Shown here one piece after another: positions 1 through 8,312 of a stretch of DNA of 35,054 bases. Numbering within the stretch: position 1 is the first letter of the stretch; every line of letters starts with the position of its first letter. Origin of the DNA: Parafrankia sp. EUN1f (lineage in GTDB: Bacteria > Actinomycetota > Actinomycetes > Frankiales > Frankiaceae). The notes beneath the pieces were generated by a model, which was not told the DNA's origin, did not search any database, and was given only the letters and a program-made list of their open reading frames with translations. The position numbers and the translations under genes were made by a program. The stretch covers positions 1-35,054 of the forward strand of contig NZ_ADGX01000089.1 in assembly GCF_000177675.1 (NCBI RefSeq), written 5' to 3'.

Positions 1-44
1 CCGGTCGGTGACCGTCGGAGGAGATGTCGGAGGTGCCCGCTAGC

Positions 45-2141
45 GTGGCAGGTATGTCAGCATTGCCCCCGGCCCCGTTCGGGCGGATGATCACGGCGAT
101 GATCACGCCGTTCACCTCGGACGGCGGCCTGGACGTCCCGGGTGCGGCGGCGCTCGCCGAGCATCTCGTCGACGCCGGTAACGAGGCGTTGGTCATAAAC
201 GGTACGACGGGTGAGTCCCCCACGACGTCGGACGCCGAGAAGGACACGTTGCTGCGTGTGGTCCGTGAGGCGGTCGGCGGGCGCGCCCGGATCATCGCCG
301 GGGTCGGCACGAACGACACCCGGCACACGCTGGAGCTGGCTGGCGCGGCCGAGAAGGCGGGCGCTGACGGCCTGCTGGTCGTCACGCCGTACTACAGCAA
401 GCCGCCGCAGGCCGGGCTGCTCGCCCACTTCCGGGCCGTCGCCGACGCGACGGGCCTGCCTACGATGATCTACGATATTCCCGGCAGGTCCGGAGTTCCC
501 GTCGCGACCGAGACGCTCCTGCGGCTGGCGGAGCACCCGCGGATCGTCGCGGTGAAGGACGCGAAGGACGATCTCGCCGGGTCGTCGTGGGTGCTGGCCA
601 ACACCGGCCTCGCCTACTACTCGGGCACGGACGTGCTCAATCTTCCGTTGCTGTCCGTTGGTGCGTGCGGCGTGGTCAGCGTTGTCGGTCATGTGGCCGC
701 ACCCGCCATCAGGGCGATGATCGAGGCCTTCGGGGCCGGTGAGGTGGGTCGGGCGATCGCGCTACACAAGGGCTTGCTGCCCGCATACGAGGGAATTTTC
801 CGTACCCAGGGTGTGATCCTGGCCAAGGCCGCGCTGGCGATGGCGGGCCTGCCCGCGGGGCCGGTGCGGTCCCCGCTGGTCGACGCCACCGAGGCGGAGT
901 GTGCGCGGCTGCGCGCCGATCTCGCCGCCGCCGTGCTGGACCCGGCGGCTGCGGGGGCCCAGGGCGGTGCAGACGGTGCGGCCGGGTCGGCCGGCGGGGC
1001 CCTGCCGGGAGCCCGGCACCGCCCTGGACCCTGTCGCCGCCGGGGACATCGCCGCCGGCCAGCGGGGCGTCCCCGCACAGGTCGCGGATCGGCGGACGGG
1101 CGTCGGACCAGCCGTGCCGGTGCTGGAGCTCCCGTCTTCCTGGCAGGCCGCCCGCACGGCGCTGCGTTTCACCGCCGGCGGCACCGCGATGGACCCGGGA
1201 CCGCGGGTGGTGCACGCGGACCAGCTCGGCGGTCTGGCCGTGCTGGCCACGGCGGTCGGACCGGCCACGCCGCCCGACTCCGACGTCCAGGCCCTGGACC
1301 GGGCCGCCTCGGCGGCCCCCTGGATGCTGGCCACCCTGGAGGCCGTCACCACCAGCCCGAGCCTTCGCGCGGCGGCCGTGGGGCTTACCGTGCACCATTC
1401 GACCCTGCAGGAACGTCTCCACCAGGCGGAGCAGGTTCTTGGCTGGTCCGTCCACGACCCGAACGGTCGCCTGCGCCTGCATCTCGCGTTCGTGTTGCGG
1501 AGGCTGCACCGAGGAAACGCCTGACCGCCCACTTCCCGAGCTCCCACAGGATCAGGAGCGCGATCGCGGGGACAAGCGACCAGGCGAACTCGGCGAGGCT
1601 GAGCTGGGTGGTGCCGAGAATTCGCCGGAAGGCCTCCAGCTGGGTGACGAACACCGCGAGCACGAACTCTCCCAGCACCGTCCAGTTCATGTGTCTGCTG
1701 TCGAAGGTGGCTGGCGTCAGGATGGTGCCGGACTCGTCGCGGCATTCGAGCGCCCCGACGATCAGGCACAGCGCGAACGAGGTGAAGGCGATCGAGTTTC
1801 CGACGGAGTCGCTCCCGAAGCGTGTCTCGCCGATCTTGATCATCGCCAGCAGGCCGACCGTCATGACCAGCCCGACCAGGCCGACCATGACGATCAGCCT
1901 GGTGGTCAGCAGTGTCTCACCGCGTGGGCGTGGCCTCCTGCCCATGAGCCCCTGGCTTGCCCGGTCGAAACCGAGAGCGAAGCCGAACGGCGCGTTGACG
2001 AGGAAGTGGATCCACAACACCTGGGCGGGGGTGAACGGTTCGCCGGCGGCGATATCGAACAGAGTGGCACCCAGGAAGGTCAGAACAAAGACGACCAGGA
2101 GGATCAGAACGAATCGGATGTACTTGGCGAGGTTGTCGTAG
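45..2141 (+). CDS. dapA: 4-hydroxy-tetrahydrodipicolinate synthase (DapA family), stop codon lost
   Basis: DapA condenses pyruvate with aspartate semialdehyde in lysine/diaminopimelate synthesis, through a cytosolic TIM barrel. The GTTGES motif (residues about 53-58), the MIYDIPGRSG segment with the catalytic Tyr (about 143) and the Schiff-base Lys in AVKDAKDD (about 171) are all present. I chose GTG 45 because GGAGGTG at 29-35 lies 9 nt upstream; ATG 24 and ATG 54 are alternatives with worse spacing. DapA homology ends near base 938, the normal length of about 300 residues. No stop follows in this frame until 2139-2141, so the literal product would have about 400 extra residues read through a PucR remnant and antisense to the ATPase. 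The tail (Arg/Pro/Gly-rich) looks non-native. The catalytic part is certain to family level. It could be another member of the DapA/NanA superfamily. Confidence 0.75.
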   Translation: MAGMSALPPAPFGRMITAMITPFTSDGGLDVPGAAALAEHLVDAGNEALVINGTTGESPTTSDAEKDTLLRVVREAVGGRARIIAGVGTNDTRHTLELAGAAEKAGADGLLVVTPYYSKPPQAGLLAHFRAVADATGLPTMIYDIPGRSGVPVATETLLRLAEHPRIVAVKDAKDDLAGSSWVLANTGLAYYSGTDVLNLPLLSVGACGVVSVVGHVAAPAIRAMIEAFGAGEVGRAIALHKGLLPAYEGIFRTQGVILAKAALAMAGLPAGPVRSPLVDATEAECARLRADLAAAVLDPAAAGAQGGADGAAGSAGGALPGARHRPGPCRRRGHRRRPAGRPRTGRGSADGRRTSRAGAGAPVFLAGRPHGAAFHRRRHRDGPGTAGGARGPARRSGRAGHGGRTGHAARLRRPGPGPGRLGGPLDAGHPGGRHHQPEPSRGGRGAYRAPFDPAGTSPPGGAGSWLVRPRPERSPAPASRVRVAEAAPRKRLTAHFPSSHRIRSAIAGTSDQANSARLSWVVPRIRRKASSWVTNTASTNSPSTVQFMCLLSKVAGVRMVPDSSRHSSAPTIRHSANEVKAIEFPTESLPKRVSPILIIASRPTVMTSPTRPTMTISLVVSSVSPRGRGLLPMSPWLARSKPRAKPNGALTRKWIHNTWAGVNGSPAAISNRVAPRKVRTKTTRRIRTNRMYLARLS
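1100..1524 (+). pseudogene. Remnant of a PucR/CdaR-family transcriptional regulator (C-terminal part)
   Basis: In the frame ending at TGA 1522-1524 the translation looks like the end of PucR/CdaR-type regulators. It begins with a VGPAVP...SWQAARTALRF segment and a VVHADQLGGLAVLA stretch, and finishes with the HTH_30-type domain (WMLATLEAV...LRAAAVGLTVHHSTLQERL...HDPNGRLRLHLAF). The N-terminal sensor part expected in such proteins (usually 350-550 residues in total) is absent, and dapA lies directly upstream in another frame. No convincing start or ribosome site is visible. I read it as the leftover of a deletion that joined dapA to the middle of a regulator gene. A start further upstream in the same frame (901) cannot be excluded. 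Its last bases overlap the ATPase gene on the other strand. Confidence 0.6.
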
Positions 2142-4216
2142 ATCTTGCGGCCTCGCTCGACCGCGAACACGATCGTGGCGAAGTTGTCGTCGGACAGGAT
2201 CATCCGGCTCGCGTTCTTGGCGACGTCCGTACCGGTACCCATCGCGATCCCGATGTCGGCGGCCTTGATGGCCGGTGCGTCGTTGACCCCGTCTCCGGTC
2301 ATCGCCACCACGTCACCACGCCTCTTCAACGTGTCGGCGAGCAGCACCTTGTGCTCGGGGGCGACCCGGCCGATGACACCGATGTCGTCGATGACGGCGA
2401 GGCGCTCGGATTCCGGGAGCGCGGCGAAGTCCGCGCCGAGGATGGCCGCACCGTCGATGCCGACCTGCGCGGCTATGGCGGCTCCGGTGACAACGTCGTC
2501 GCCGGTGACCATCCGGACCCGGATGTGGGCGTCGCGCGCACCGGCGATCGCCTCCGCGGACTCCGGCCGGGGTGGGTCGACCATCCCGACCAGGCTCGTC
2601 ATGTGAAGACCGGTGACGTAGGCGAGCAGGTCGCCGTCGGCCCGGAAGTCGGCCGGATCGAGATCGAGGGTGGCGGCGGCCATCACCCGCTTCCCCTCGC
2701 CTCCCATGCGCTCGACGTGAGCCTCGGCCCATTCGCGCAGGCGGGCGTCCCAGGGGACTGTGCCGTCGCCGGACCGCGCCGTCGTAACCCGAGCCAGAAC
2801 CGCGGGGGCCGCACCCTTCACGAAACAGCGGACAACTGACCGCCCCGCGGTGTCGACAGCCGGATGGAACGTGGCCATCAGCTTGTAGTCCGGGTCGAAC
2901 GGCAGCGTGGCGAGCCGGGGCAGCCGCTCGCGGGTGATGTCCACATCGAGCCCAGCCTTGTGACCGAGCACCAGCAGGGCGCACTCAGTGGGATCGCCGA
3001 CGGCCTCCCCGTTCATCAGCGCCGCGTCGTTCGCGACCAGGTAGGGCAGGATCGCCTCCTCCACGCGGGCGGAGCCGCCGGCGGCGTGCCGGACCTGTCC
3101 CTGCAGCGCGCGGCCCGTACCGGAGACCGTGTAGCGGTCGGTCGGTTCGACGACCTCGACCACGGTCATCTGGTTCATGGTCAGGGTCCCGGTCTTGTCC
3201 GAGTTGATCGCCGAGACGAATCCCAGGGTCTCGACCGACGGGAGATCCTTGACAATGGCATTGCGCCTGGCGAGATCGACGCCGCCGAGGGAGAGAATCG
3301 TCTGCGTGACGGTCGGCAGCGCTTCGGGGATGGCGGCGATCGCGAGCGACACCGCGCTGACGAACAGGACGTCCCAGGTCAGGCCCCGCTGCCGCCCCAG
3401 GGCGATCATCACGATCATGGTGAGGCCGGCGGCGCCCGCGATCCACAAAGTGAGCCGGTTGAGCTCCCGGGTCAACGGTGACTCCTCCCGCGCCGTGGCG
3501 GACAGCAGGCCCGACAGTTTGCCCAGCTCGGTACCGGCACCGGTGGCAGTGACGATCATCGTCCCGCTGCCGTGGGTCACCGGGGTGCTCATGAAGGCCA
3601 TGTTGGTCTGCTCGCCGGGGCCGAGCGGGCCGACCCGCAGGATGCCGGCGTCCTTGGTAACGGGGACGCTCTCCCCGGTCAGCGCGGACTCGTCGATCTG
3701 GAGGGCGCTGGCTGCGACAACGCGCCCGTCGGCGGGTACCTCGTCTCCCGCCGCGAGGATCACGACATCGCCCGCCACCACCTGGTCGGCCGGGATCTCG
3801 GCCTCGGACCCGGACCGCCGCACGCGGGCCGTCGCCTTCAGCATCGACCGCAGCGCGTTCATGGCGCTCTCGGCCTTGCCCTCCTGACGCAGGCCCACCA
3901 CGGCGTTCAGGACGGTGAGCAGCGCGAGCAGCACCGCGGTACTCCACTCGGCAACCCCGACCGAAACGACGGCCGCACCGATGAGAATCAGCTGCATATA
4001 GCTGCGGTACTGGCTGAGGAACCGACGCCAGCCCGGCGTGGGCTTCTCCTCCGGAAGCACGTTCGGGCCGTCGGTGGCCAGCAGTTCGGCCACCCGCGCG
4101 TCCGCCAGCCCAACGGCCGGATCGACCCGGAAGGCGGTCGTGACCTCCTCGACCGAGCGCGCGAACCAGCTGTCGGTGCCAACCGTGCTCCGATCAATCT
4201 CGCTGTGCACGCTCAT
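1385..4216 (-). CDS. P-type cation-transporting ATPase (P2, Ca2+-ATPase-like)
   Basis: An ATP-driven cation pump of the inner membrane, 943 residues. Domains in order: an N-terminal cation-ATPase domain (about 15-85), the actuator with TGES (180-183), the membrane motif PEALP (297-301), the phosphorylation motif DKTGT with Asp340, a nucleotide-binding domain with KGAA, then DPPR (547-550), GDGVND (641-646), and a C-terminal transmembrane bundle. PEALP in M4 is close to the Ca2+/Mn2+ or Na+/K+ subfamilies (PEGLP/PEGLL), so the ion is not certain. The start ATG 4216 is the MSVHSE start and has a GGAGACGG-type site upstream; an upstream extension to 4381 is basic low-complexity sequence. The gene begins 34 nt after the PPK2 stop, so they form one operon. 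The last 45 or so residues run antisense through the PucR remnant and look acquired. Confidence 0.9.
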   Translation of the reverse strand: MSVHSEIDRSTVGTDSWFARSVEEVTTAFRVDPAVGLADARVAELLATDGPNVLPEEKPTPGWRRFLSQYRSYMQLILIGAAVVSVGVAEWSTAVLLALLTVLNAVVGLRQEGKAESAMNALRSMLKATARVRRSGSEAEIPADQVVAGDVVILAAGDEVPADGRVVAASALQIDESALTGESVPVTKDAGILRVGPLGPGEQTNMAFMSTPVTHGSGTMIVTATGAGTELGKLSGLLSATAREESPLTRELNRLTLWIAGAAGLTMIVMIALGRQRGLTWDVLFVSAVSLAIAAIPEALPTVTQTILSLGGVDLARRNAIVKDLPSVETLGFVSAINSDKTGTLTMNQMTVVEVVEPTDRYTVSGTGRALQGQVRHAAGGSARVEEAILPYLVANDAALMNGEAVGDPTECALLVLGHKAGLDVDITRERLPRLATLPFDPDYKLMATFHPAVDTAGRSVVRCFVKGAAPAVLARVTTARSGDGTVPWDARLREWAEAHVERMGGEGKRVMAAATLDLDPADFRADGDLLAYVTGLHMTSLVGMVDPPRPESAEAIAGARDAHIRVRMVTGDDVVTGAAIAAQVGIDGAAILGADFAALPESERLAVIDDIGVIGRVAPEHKVLLADTLKRRGDVVAMTGDGVNDAPAIKAADIGIAMGTGTDVAKNASRMILSDDNFATIVFAVERGRKIYDNLAKYIRFVLILLVVFVLTFLGATLFDIAAGEPFTPAQVLWIHFLVNAPFGFALGFDRASQGLMGRRPRPRGETLLTTRLIVMVGLVGLVMTVGLLAMIKIGETRFGSDSVGNSIAFTSFALCLIVGALECRDESGTILTPATFDSRHMNWTVLGEFVLAVFVTQLEAFRRILGTTQLSLAEFAWSLVPAIALLILWELGKWAVRRFLGAASATRTRDAGAGDRSGRGRTSQEPAPPGGDVPAGSNGAR

Positions 4217-4250
4217 GTCGTTCCGTCTCCGATCGAGATCGGCGCCGCGT

Positions 4251-5264
4251 TCACGCGTTCTCGGTCTTCCCGGCCCTTTCGCTTTTCTGCGCCTTCTTCG
4301 GCTTTCCGCTGCCGGCCTCGGCGCTGGCGATCGACATGGCATACGGGTCGGCCGGAGCGCCCTCGGGGGCCTCGCTCTCAAGTCGCCGTGCCACCGCTCC
4401 CAGTGCGCGTCGCTCCTCGGCGCTTACCGTGGGATACCGCGGGTCGATGTCGATCAGGGTGTGTGCGAGAACCGCACCGGCACAGATCCGGGCGAACCAC
4501 TTCCGGTCAGCCGGTATGACATACCAGGGTGCCCACCGTGTGCTGGTGGCCGACAGCATCTTCGAGAACGCGTGCTGGTACTCGTCCCAGTGCTCGCGCT
4601 CGCGCACGTCGGCAGCCGAGAACTTCCAGTTGCGCTCCGGCACGTCGATCCGTTTGAGGAACCGGGCCCGTTGCTCCTCCCGGGAGATGTTGAGAAACAG
4701 CTTGACCAGCCGGTAGCCGTTGTCGGTCAGGTAGCGCTCCCATTCGTTGATCTCGTTGTACCGTCGGTTCCAGACGCCTTTTCTCTTGGCCTCGGGTGGG
4801 AGCTTCTGCCGATCGAGGTTCTCCGGATGTACACGGACTACGAGGACCTCCTCGTAGTGTGAGCGATTGAATATTCCGATGTTCCCGCGGGCCGGCAACC
4901 GGCAGGCATAGCGCCACAGGTAGTCATGGTCGAGCTCCTCCGCCGACGGCACCTTGAAACTGTTCACCTGCACGCCCTGCGGATTGACCCCGCTCATCAC
5001 ATGCCGAATTATGCCGTCCTTTCCACCCGCATCCAGCGCTTGGAGGCAGACCAGCACCCCATAGGTGTCCTGTGCGGCCAGGCGCCGTTGGTAGTCGGCC
5101 AGCAGCTCGATCCCGGTGCGTAGCAGCGCTACGCCATCCTTCTTCTTCAGAATGTGTGCCTTGTACCGCGGATCGAAGTCCGCGGGCAGGGTCACCGTGG
5201 TTCCCGGTTCGACACGCAGCGGCCTGATGAACTTCCTGATTCGCTCGGCTCTCTCATCCACCAT
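4251..5264 (-). CDS. PPK2-family polyphosphate:nucleotide phosphotransferase
   Basis: PPK2 enzymes move phosphate between inorganic polyphosphate and nucleotides; many favour making ADP, ATP or GTP from polyphosphate. The product is cytosolic, 337 residues. The Walker A-like loop DAGGKDG is at about 78-84, followed by the family stretch IRHVMSGVNPQG. The lid segment IGIFNRSHYEEVL and a second strand RLVKLFLNIS are also present. This belongs to the one-domain PPK2 group. The C-terminal tail is Lys/Ala/Glu-rich and probably disordered. I chose ATG 5264 because AGGAGACGG lies about 10 nt upstream; an in-frame start at 5333 would add 23 non-conserved residues. It is the first gene of an operon with the P-type ATPase. 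Which nucleotide it uses cannot be read from the sequence. Confidence 0.9.
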   Translation of the reverse strand: MVDERAERIRKFIRPLRVEPGTTVTLPADFDPRYKAHILKKKDGVALLRTGIELLADYQRRLAAQDTYGVLVCLQALDAGGKDGIIRHVMSGVNPQGVQVNSFKVPSAEELDHDYLWRYACRLPARGNIGIFNRSHYEEVLVVRVHPENLDRQKLPPEAKRKGVWNRRYNEINEWERYLTDNGYRLVKLFLNISREEQRARFLKRIDVPERNWKFSAADVREREHWDEYQHAFSKMLSATSTRWAPWYVIPADRKWFARICAGAVLAHTLIDIDPRYPTVSAEERRALGAVARRLESEAPEGAPADPYAMSIASAEAGSGKPKKAQKSERAGKTENA

Positions 5265-5292
5265 CAGTGGTCCGTCTCCTGTCGCGCACCAG

Positions 5293-5356
5293 GGCGGCTT
5301 TTCCGTCTCACGGTCCGCGGTCAGGGAGGCCACGGGTCCGGATCAACGGTGCGGAA
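5293..5356 (-). repeat. Dispersed repeat copy A (about 65 bp)
   Basis: Read on the minus strand, this stretch matches bases 6858-6920 on the plus strand. The perfect core is ACCGTGAGACGGAAAAG, with further matches (CGGACC, TCCCTG) on one side and roughly three quarters identity over about 60 bp. The two copies are therefore inverted relative to each other. Copy A lies just upstream of the PPK2 start, so it may overlap that operon's leader. Confidence 0.5.
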
Positions 5357-5455
5357 GGCGCCGGTGCGAGCTCGTCGGCAGGCCTGGGCCCGGCAGGTCA
5401 TGGACCCGTCGGCGAGATACGTGGAACCAGCCGCGGCCGCCGCCGTCGGCCGATC

Positions 5456-5473
5456 AGGTCAGGTCAGGTCAGG
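5456..5473. repeat. AGGTC pentamer microrepeat
   Basis: Three tandem AGGTC units plus a partial fourth overlap the stop codon of the SHOCT-domain gene (TCA at 5464-5466 on this strand). They probably arose by replication slippage. Confidence 0.5.
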
Positions 5474-5850
5474 ATCCGCCGCTTCCCCTGCTCGAACTCC
5501 GCCTCGCTGATGTCGCCCTGGCGGCGGAGATCGGCCAGCTTCGCAAGCTCCTCGGCGGTCCCCTGAGTGGCCCGTACCGCGGAGGGGCCGAAGCCCTGCT
5601 GCAGCGATTCGCGTCGCTGCGCCTCCTGGTAGGTGCGCTCACCCATCTCCTGGCCGTAGATGATCGTGTAGGTGAAGACGCCCAGCAGGGGAAGGAGGAT
5701 CACGGCGGCGAGCCAGCCGGTCTTACCCCAGCCGGACAGGTCGCGCCGGCGGAAGATATCCGCTATCACAAAAACCAGGACACAGATCCACAGTGCGAAG
5801 GCGAAGAACCAGAGCATCGTCCAGAAGACGTTGAGAAGTGGATAGTCCAT
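5464..5850 (-). CDS. Small membrane protein with PLDc_N-like and SHOCT domains
   Basis: A 128-residue protein. Two hydrophobic helices (about 8-31 and 44-64) flank a short basic loop, in the pattern of the phospholipase D N-terminal-like (PLDc_N) domain. A soluble segment follows, then a C-terminal SHOCT motif (about 98-128: LADLRRQGDISEAEFEQGK). SHOCT domains are short helical modules, often at protein ends and thought to mediate oligomerisation. The start ATG 5850 is well supported by GGAGGAGG 8 nt upstream; a longer reading to 5997 is not. It has no catalytic HKD motif, so it is not a phospholipase. It lies on the same strand as the PPK2/ATPase operon but about 200 bp upstream of it, so it may be transcribed separately. 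Role unknown. Confidence 0.85.
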   Translation of the reverse strand: MDYPLLNVFWTMLWFFAFALWICVLVFVIADIFRRRDLSGWGKTGWLAAVILLPLLGVFTYTIIYGQEMGERTYQEAQRRESLQQGFGPSAVRATQGTAEELAKLADLRRQGDISEAEFEQGKRRILT

Positions 5851-5963
5851 GAAGGGTTCCTCCTCCGTTCGCGGACCGCCACCGGCAGGGTGAAGGGCCT
5901 GCATCGGTAGGTACCCCGTCAACCCGAAGGTCCAACAGCCCGACGACCGAAAGGTGGTGAGGA

Positions 5964-6551
5964 GGCCTTGCGCACGTTCGAGCGAGCACTGGAACACCGG
6001 TCCAGAAGACGAACTCCCATCCGTTTCGCTACCGGCGATGGCTATTCGTGCACAACGGTCATATCGAGGGCTTTGATTCTCTCCGGCGCGAGCTGCTGAT
6101 GGCGGTCCGGGCGGATCTGTTCGCCAACATCAGGGGCTCGACGGACTCGGAGGTGATGTTCCACCTCGCGCTCACGTTCGGGCTGGAGGATGATCCCCTG
6201 GGCGGGCTGGAGAGGATGGCCGGTTTCGTCGAGAGCGTCGGTGCCGCGGCGGGCATCGCCGAACCGCTGCAGATGACGGTCGGCCTGACCGACGGCCAGA
6301 CGATGTTCGCGGTCAGGTATGCCAGCGGGCCGGTCGTCAACACCCTCTACATGAACGAGGATGTCGACGCGATCCGGATGCTCTACCCCGAGAACGGCCG
6401 CCTCGGCCGCGTGCCGCCCAACGCGCGCGGCATCCTCTCGGAACCCCTGGATGAGCTACCCGGGGTGTGGCAGGAGGTACCGCCGTCGACGGCACTCGTC
6501 GTCAACGGCACACCCCACGAATGCTCCTTCCGCCCCCGGCCGCCGATGTGA
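5964..6551 (+). pseudogene. 5'-truncated class II glutamine amidotransferase
   Basis: Class II (Ntn-type) amidotransferases release ammonia from glutamine with an N-terminal Cys. Homology begins abruptly at about 5964 with LAHVRASTGTPVQ, then SHPFRYRRWLFVHNGHIEGF and GSTDSEVMFHLALTFGLEDD, and continues to a normal-looking end (LPGVWQEVPPSTALVV, stop 6549-6551). An in-frame stop at 5958-5960 closes the frame upstream. The roughly 80 residues holding the Cys nucleophile (usually MCRWL or similar) are missing and not found in another frame nearby. A GTG at 6048 could start a 167-residue product, but that would begin inside the conserved core and cannot be an active enzyme. Most likely a deletion remnant. 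The conserved Cys of QTNCHPF is Ser here. Confidence 0.75.
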
Positions 6552-6944
6552 GCCGGCTCTCCGGTGGGGTTGGTTCCCCTCCGCGGCGGACCGGTTGGCG
6601 CCTAGGTGGCAGTGTCCGTCCACTGCCGATCGGCGTAGTGGTCGGCGGCACATAGCGTTTGGCTGCCGAAGGCGTCCGCGGCGGGCCCGCCGAGCACGAG
6701 GGCGTGGTGCCACGCGGGACGTCGCCGACCGGCCCGGAAACGCTCACCTGACGAAGGGGACCGATGTCATCCGAGCTGTGGCTTCTGGGCGGGACGCGCG
6801 CGCGGCGACCACGCGACCTCTCCCGCCGGTGACCCGGACGGGGCACACGACTGAGCCTTTTCCATCGTCGACTCGGACCAGCGGCATCCCTGGCCGAACA
6901 CCGTGAGACGGAAAAGGCCCACTGAACCACGACGGGTGACACAG
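6552..6944. other. Intergenic region before the hyp operon, no gene seen
   Basis: About 390 bp between the amidotransferase remnant and the first gene of the hyp operon. I see no convincing coding sequence. It holds repeat copy B near its right end, next to the probable 5' leader of the hyp operon, whose promoter presumably lies here. I could not pick a -35/-10 pair with confidence. Confidence 0.5.
6858..6920 (+). repeat. Dispersed repeat copy B (about 65 bp)
   Basis: Partner of the copy at 5293-5356, in the opposite orientation, sharing the core ACCGTGAGACGGAAAAG and flanking matches. It lies 25-85 bp before the start of the first hyp-operon gene, so it could be a regulatory element or a small intergenic repeat. 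Confidence 0.5.
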
Positions 6945-8312
6945 ATGGCCACAGACCTCCCTGCCCACACCGAGCCCACCGAGCCCACCGAGGCCGCCGG
7001 CTCCGGTGCTGCCGTGCGGTGCGCGCGTCCGCAGCCCGTCGGTGTGTTTCCGCTGCCCGCGGGCTTCCTGCTCATCCCCGGCGGGGACGAGACGGCCGCC
7101 GTTCGGCGGTCCCTGGCGGCCGGGATGCTGCCCACGGCGTGGCCGCCGCAACTCGCGGCGATCGAGCTCGCCTACCAGGGGGACCTCGCCGGCGCCGCCG
7201 CGCTGCTGACCGGCGACGATCCGGTCACCCGCTACAACCGGTTCGTCCTGCGTCCGGCCGGTTCCGCGGCGCCGGCGGAGGCGGAGGCGGAGGCTGCCAC
7301 CGCGGAGGACGAACCGCTCGCGCTGCGCACGGCGCTCGGTGACGAGCTGGGCATCCTGGTGGATGTCGTCCGCTTCGCCGGCGGTCAGCGGCCCGTGCCG
7401 CCGATTCTCACCGGCGAGTCCGGGGAGATCGCCGCGCTGGTGTGGTCCGCGCACGCCGCGCACGCGACAGCCGCCGGCCGGATCGGTGATGCGGCCCGGA
7501 TGCTCGGCCGCGCGATCGCGGCGGCACACAAGGTCGCCCCCGGGCTCGCCGCCCAGCTGATGGCGACCACCGCCGGGCTGCGCCGCGACGTCGAGGGGCC
7601 GACCAGCGAGGTGATCGCCGACCTGGCGGCCGCGCTCAACACGCTGGAGCCCACCGACCTGGTCGCCGTCCGGGCCGAGCTGCACCTGACGCTGGGATCC
7701 GTCCACCATGAGCTGGCCGGCGCCGGCCAGGCCAGCGAGGACCAGGCGGGAGAGGATCTGGCCGGTCTGCGTACCGCCGCCGAGCACTACCTCGCCGCGC
7801 TGCGGCTGATCACCATCGACACCGCGCCGGAGCTGTTCGCCTCGGCGCAGGTCAGCCTGGCTGCCGCCTACCTGGCGATGCCGATGAACTCGGCCTCCGA
7901 CCAGCTGCGCATCGGGGTGGCGATGCAGGGCCTGCGGACCGCCCTCACCGTGTACACGCGCAAGACCCATCCGCAGCAGTGGGCCAGCACCCAGCTCAAC
8001 CTGGCGAACGCGCTGGTGCATGCCCCGTCCTCGCACCGGCGGGACAATCTCGTCGAGGCGGTCGGCCGCTACCAGGAGGTCATCGCCAACAAGGTGGGCC
8101 TCGCCGACCCGCCCGCCTATGCCCGGGTGCTCACCAGCCAGGGCAACGCGCTCGCTCGCCTGGGCGCGTTCCCGCAGGCCACGGCGTTGCTCCACGAGGC
8201 CCGCACGATCTTCGAGAACAGCGGTGACGACGAGTCCGCGGCCACGGTCCGCCACCTGCTGGACGAGATCGCCCGCCACCGCGCGCTGATCAGCTCGACA
8301 GCCGGATCTTGA
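6945..8312 (+). CDS. Helical-repeat (TPR-like) protein of the hydrogenase maturation operon
   Basis: A 455-residue soluble protein with no signal peptide. From about residue 160 it is built of amphipathic helical pairs with Ala at regular positions ([46 protein letters not shown]), the look of a tetratricopeptide-type superhelix. The N-terminal 60 residues are acidic/Pro-rich, and a linker at about 105-120 is an Ala/Glu microrepeat. ATG 6945 was chosen; the upstream GTG 6903 falls inside repeat B and neither has a strong Shine-Dalgarno. Its stop overlaps the TTG start of hypF (TTGA), so the two are translationally coupled. From recall, helical-repeat proteins occur in actinobacterial [NiFe]-hydrogenase operons, where their role is not settled. 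A scaffold for maturation or subunit assembly is a reasonable inference. Confidence 0.7.
   Translation: MATDLPAHTEPTEPTEAAGSGAAVRCARPQPVGVFPLPAGFLLIPGGDETAAVRRSLAAGMLPTAWPPQLAAIELAYQGDLAGAAALLTGDDPVTRYNRFVLRPAGSAAPAEAEAEAATAEDEPLALRTALGDELGILVDVVRFAGGQRPVPPILTGESGEIAALVWSAHAAHATAAGRIGDAARMLGRAIAAAHKVAPGLAAQLMATTAGLRRDVEGPTSEVIADLAAALNTLEPTDLVAVRAELHLTLGSVHHELAGAGQASEDQAGEDLAGLRTAAEHYLAALRLITIDTAPELFASAQVSLAAAYLAMPMNSASDQLRIGVAMQGLRTALTVYTRKTHPQQWASTQLNLANALVHAPSSHRRDNLVEAVGRYQEVIANKVGLADPPAYARVLTSQGNALARLGAFPQATALLHEARTIFENSGDDESAATVRHLLDEIARHRALISSTAGS

Noticed and set aside
24-2141. Reading the dapA frame as a genuine 700-residue fusion protein
   Set aside because: The added part is antisense to a well-supported ATPase and has no domain. 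I list the frame but believe only the first 300 residues are DapA.
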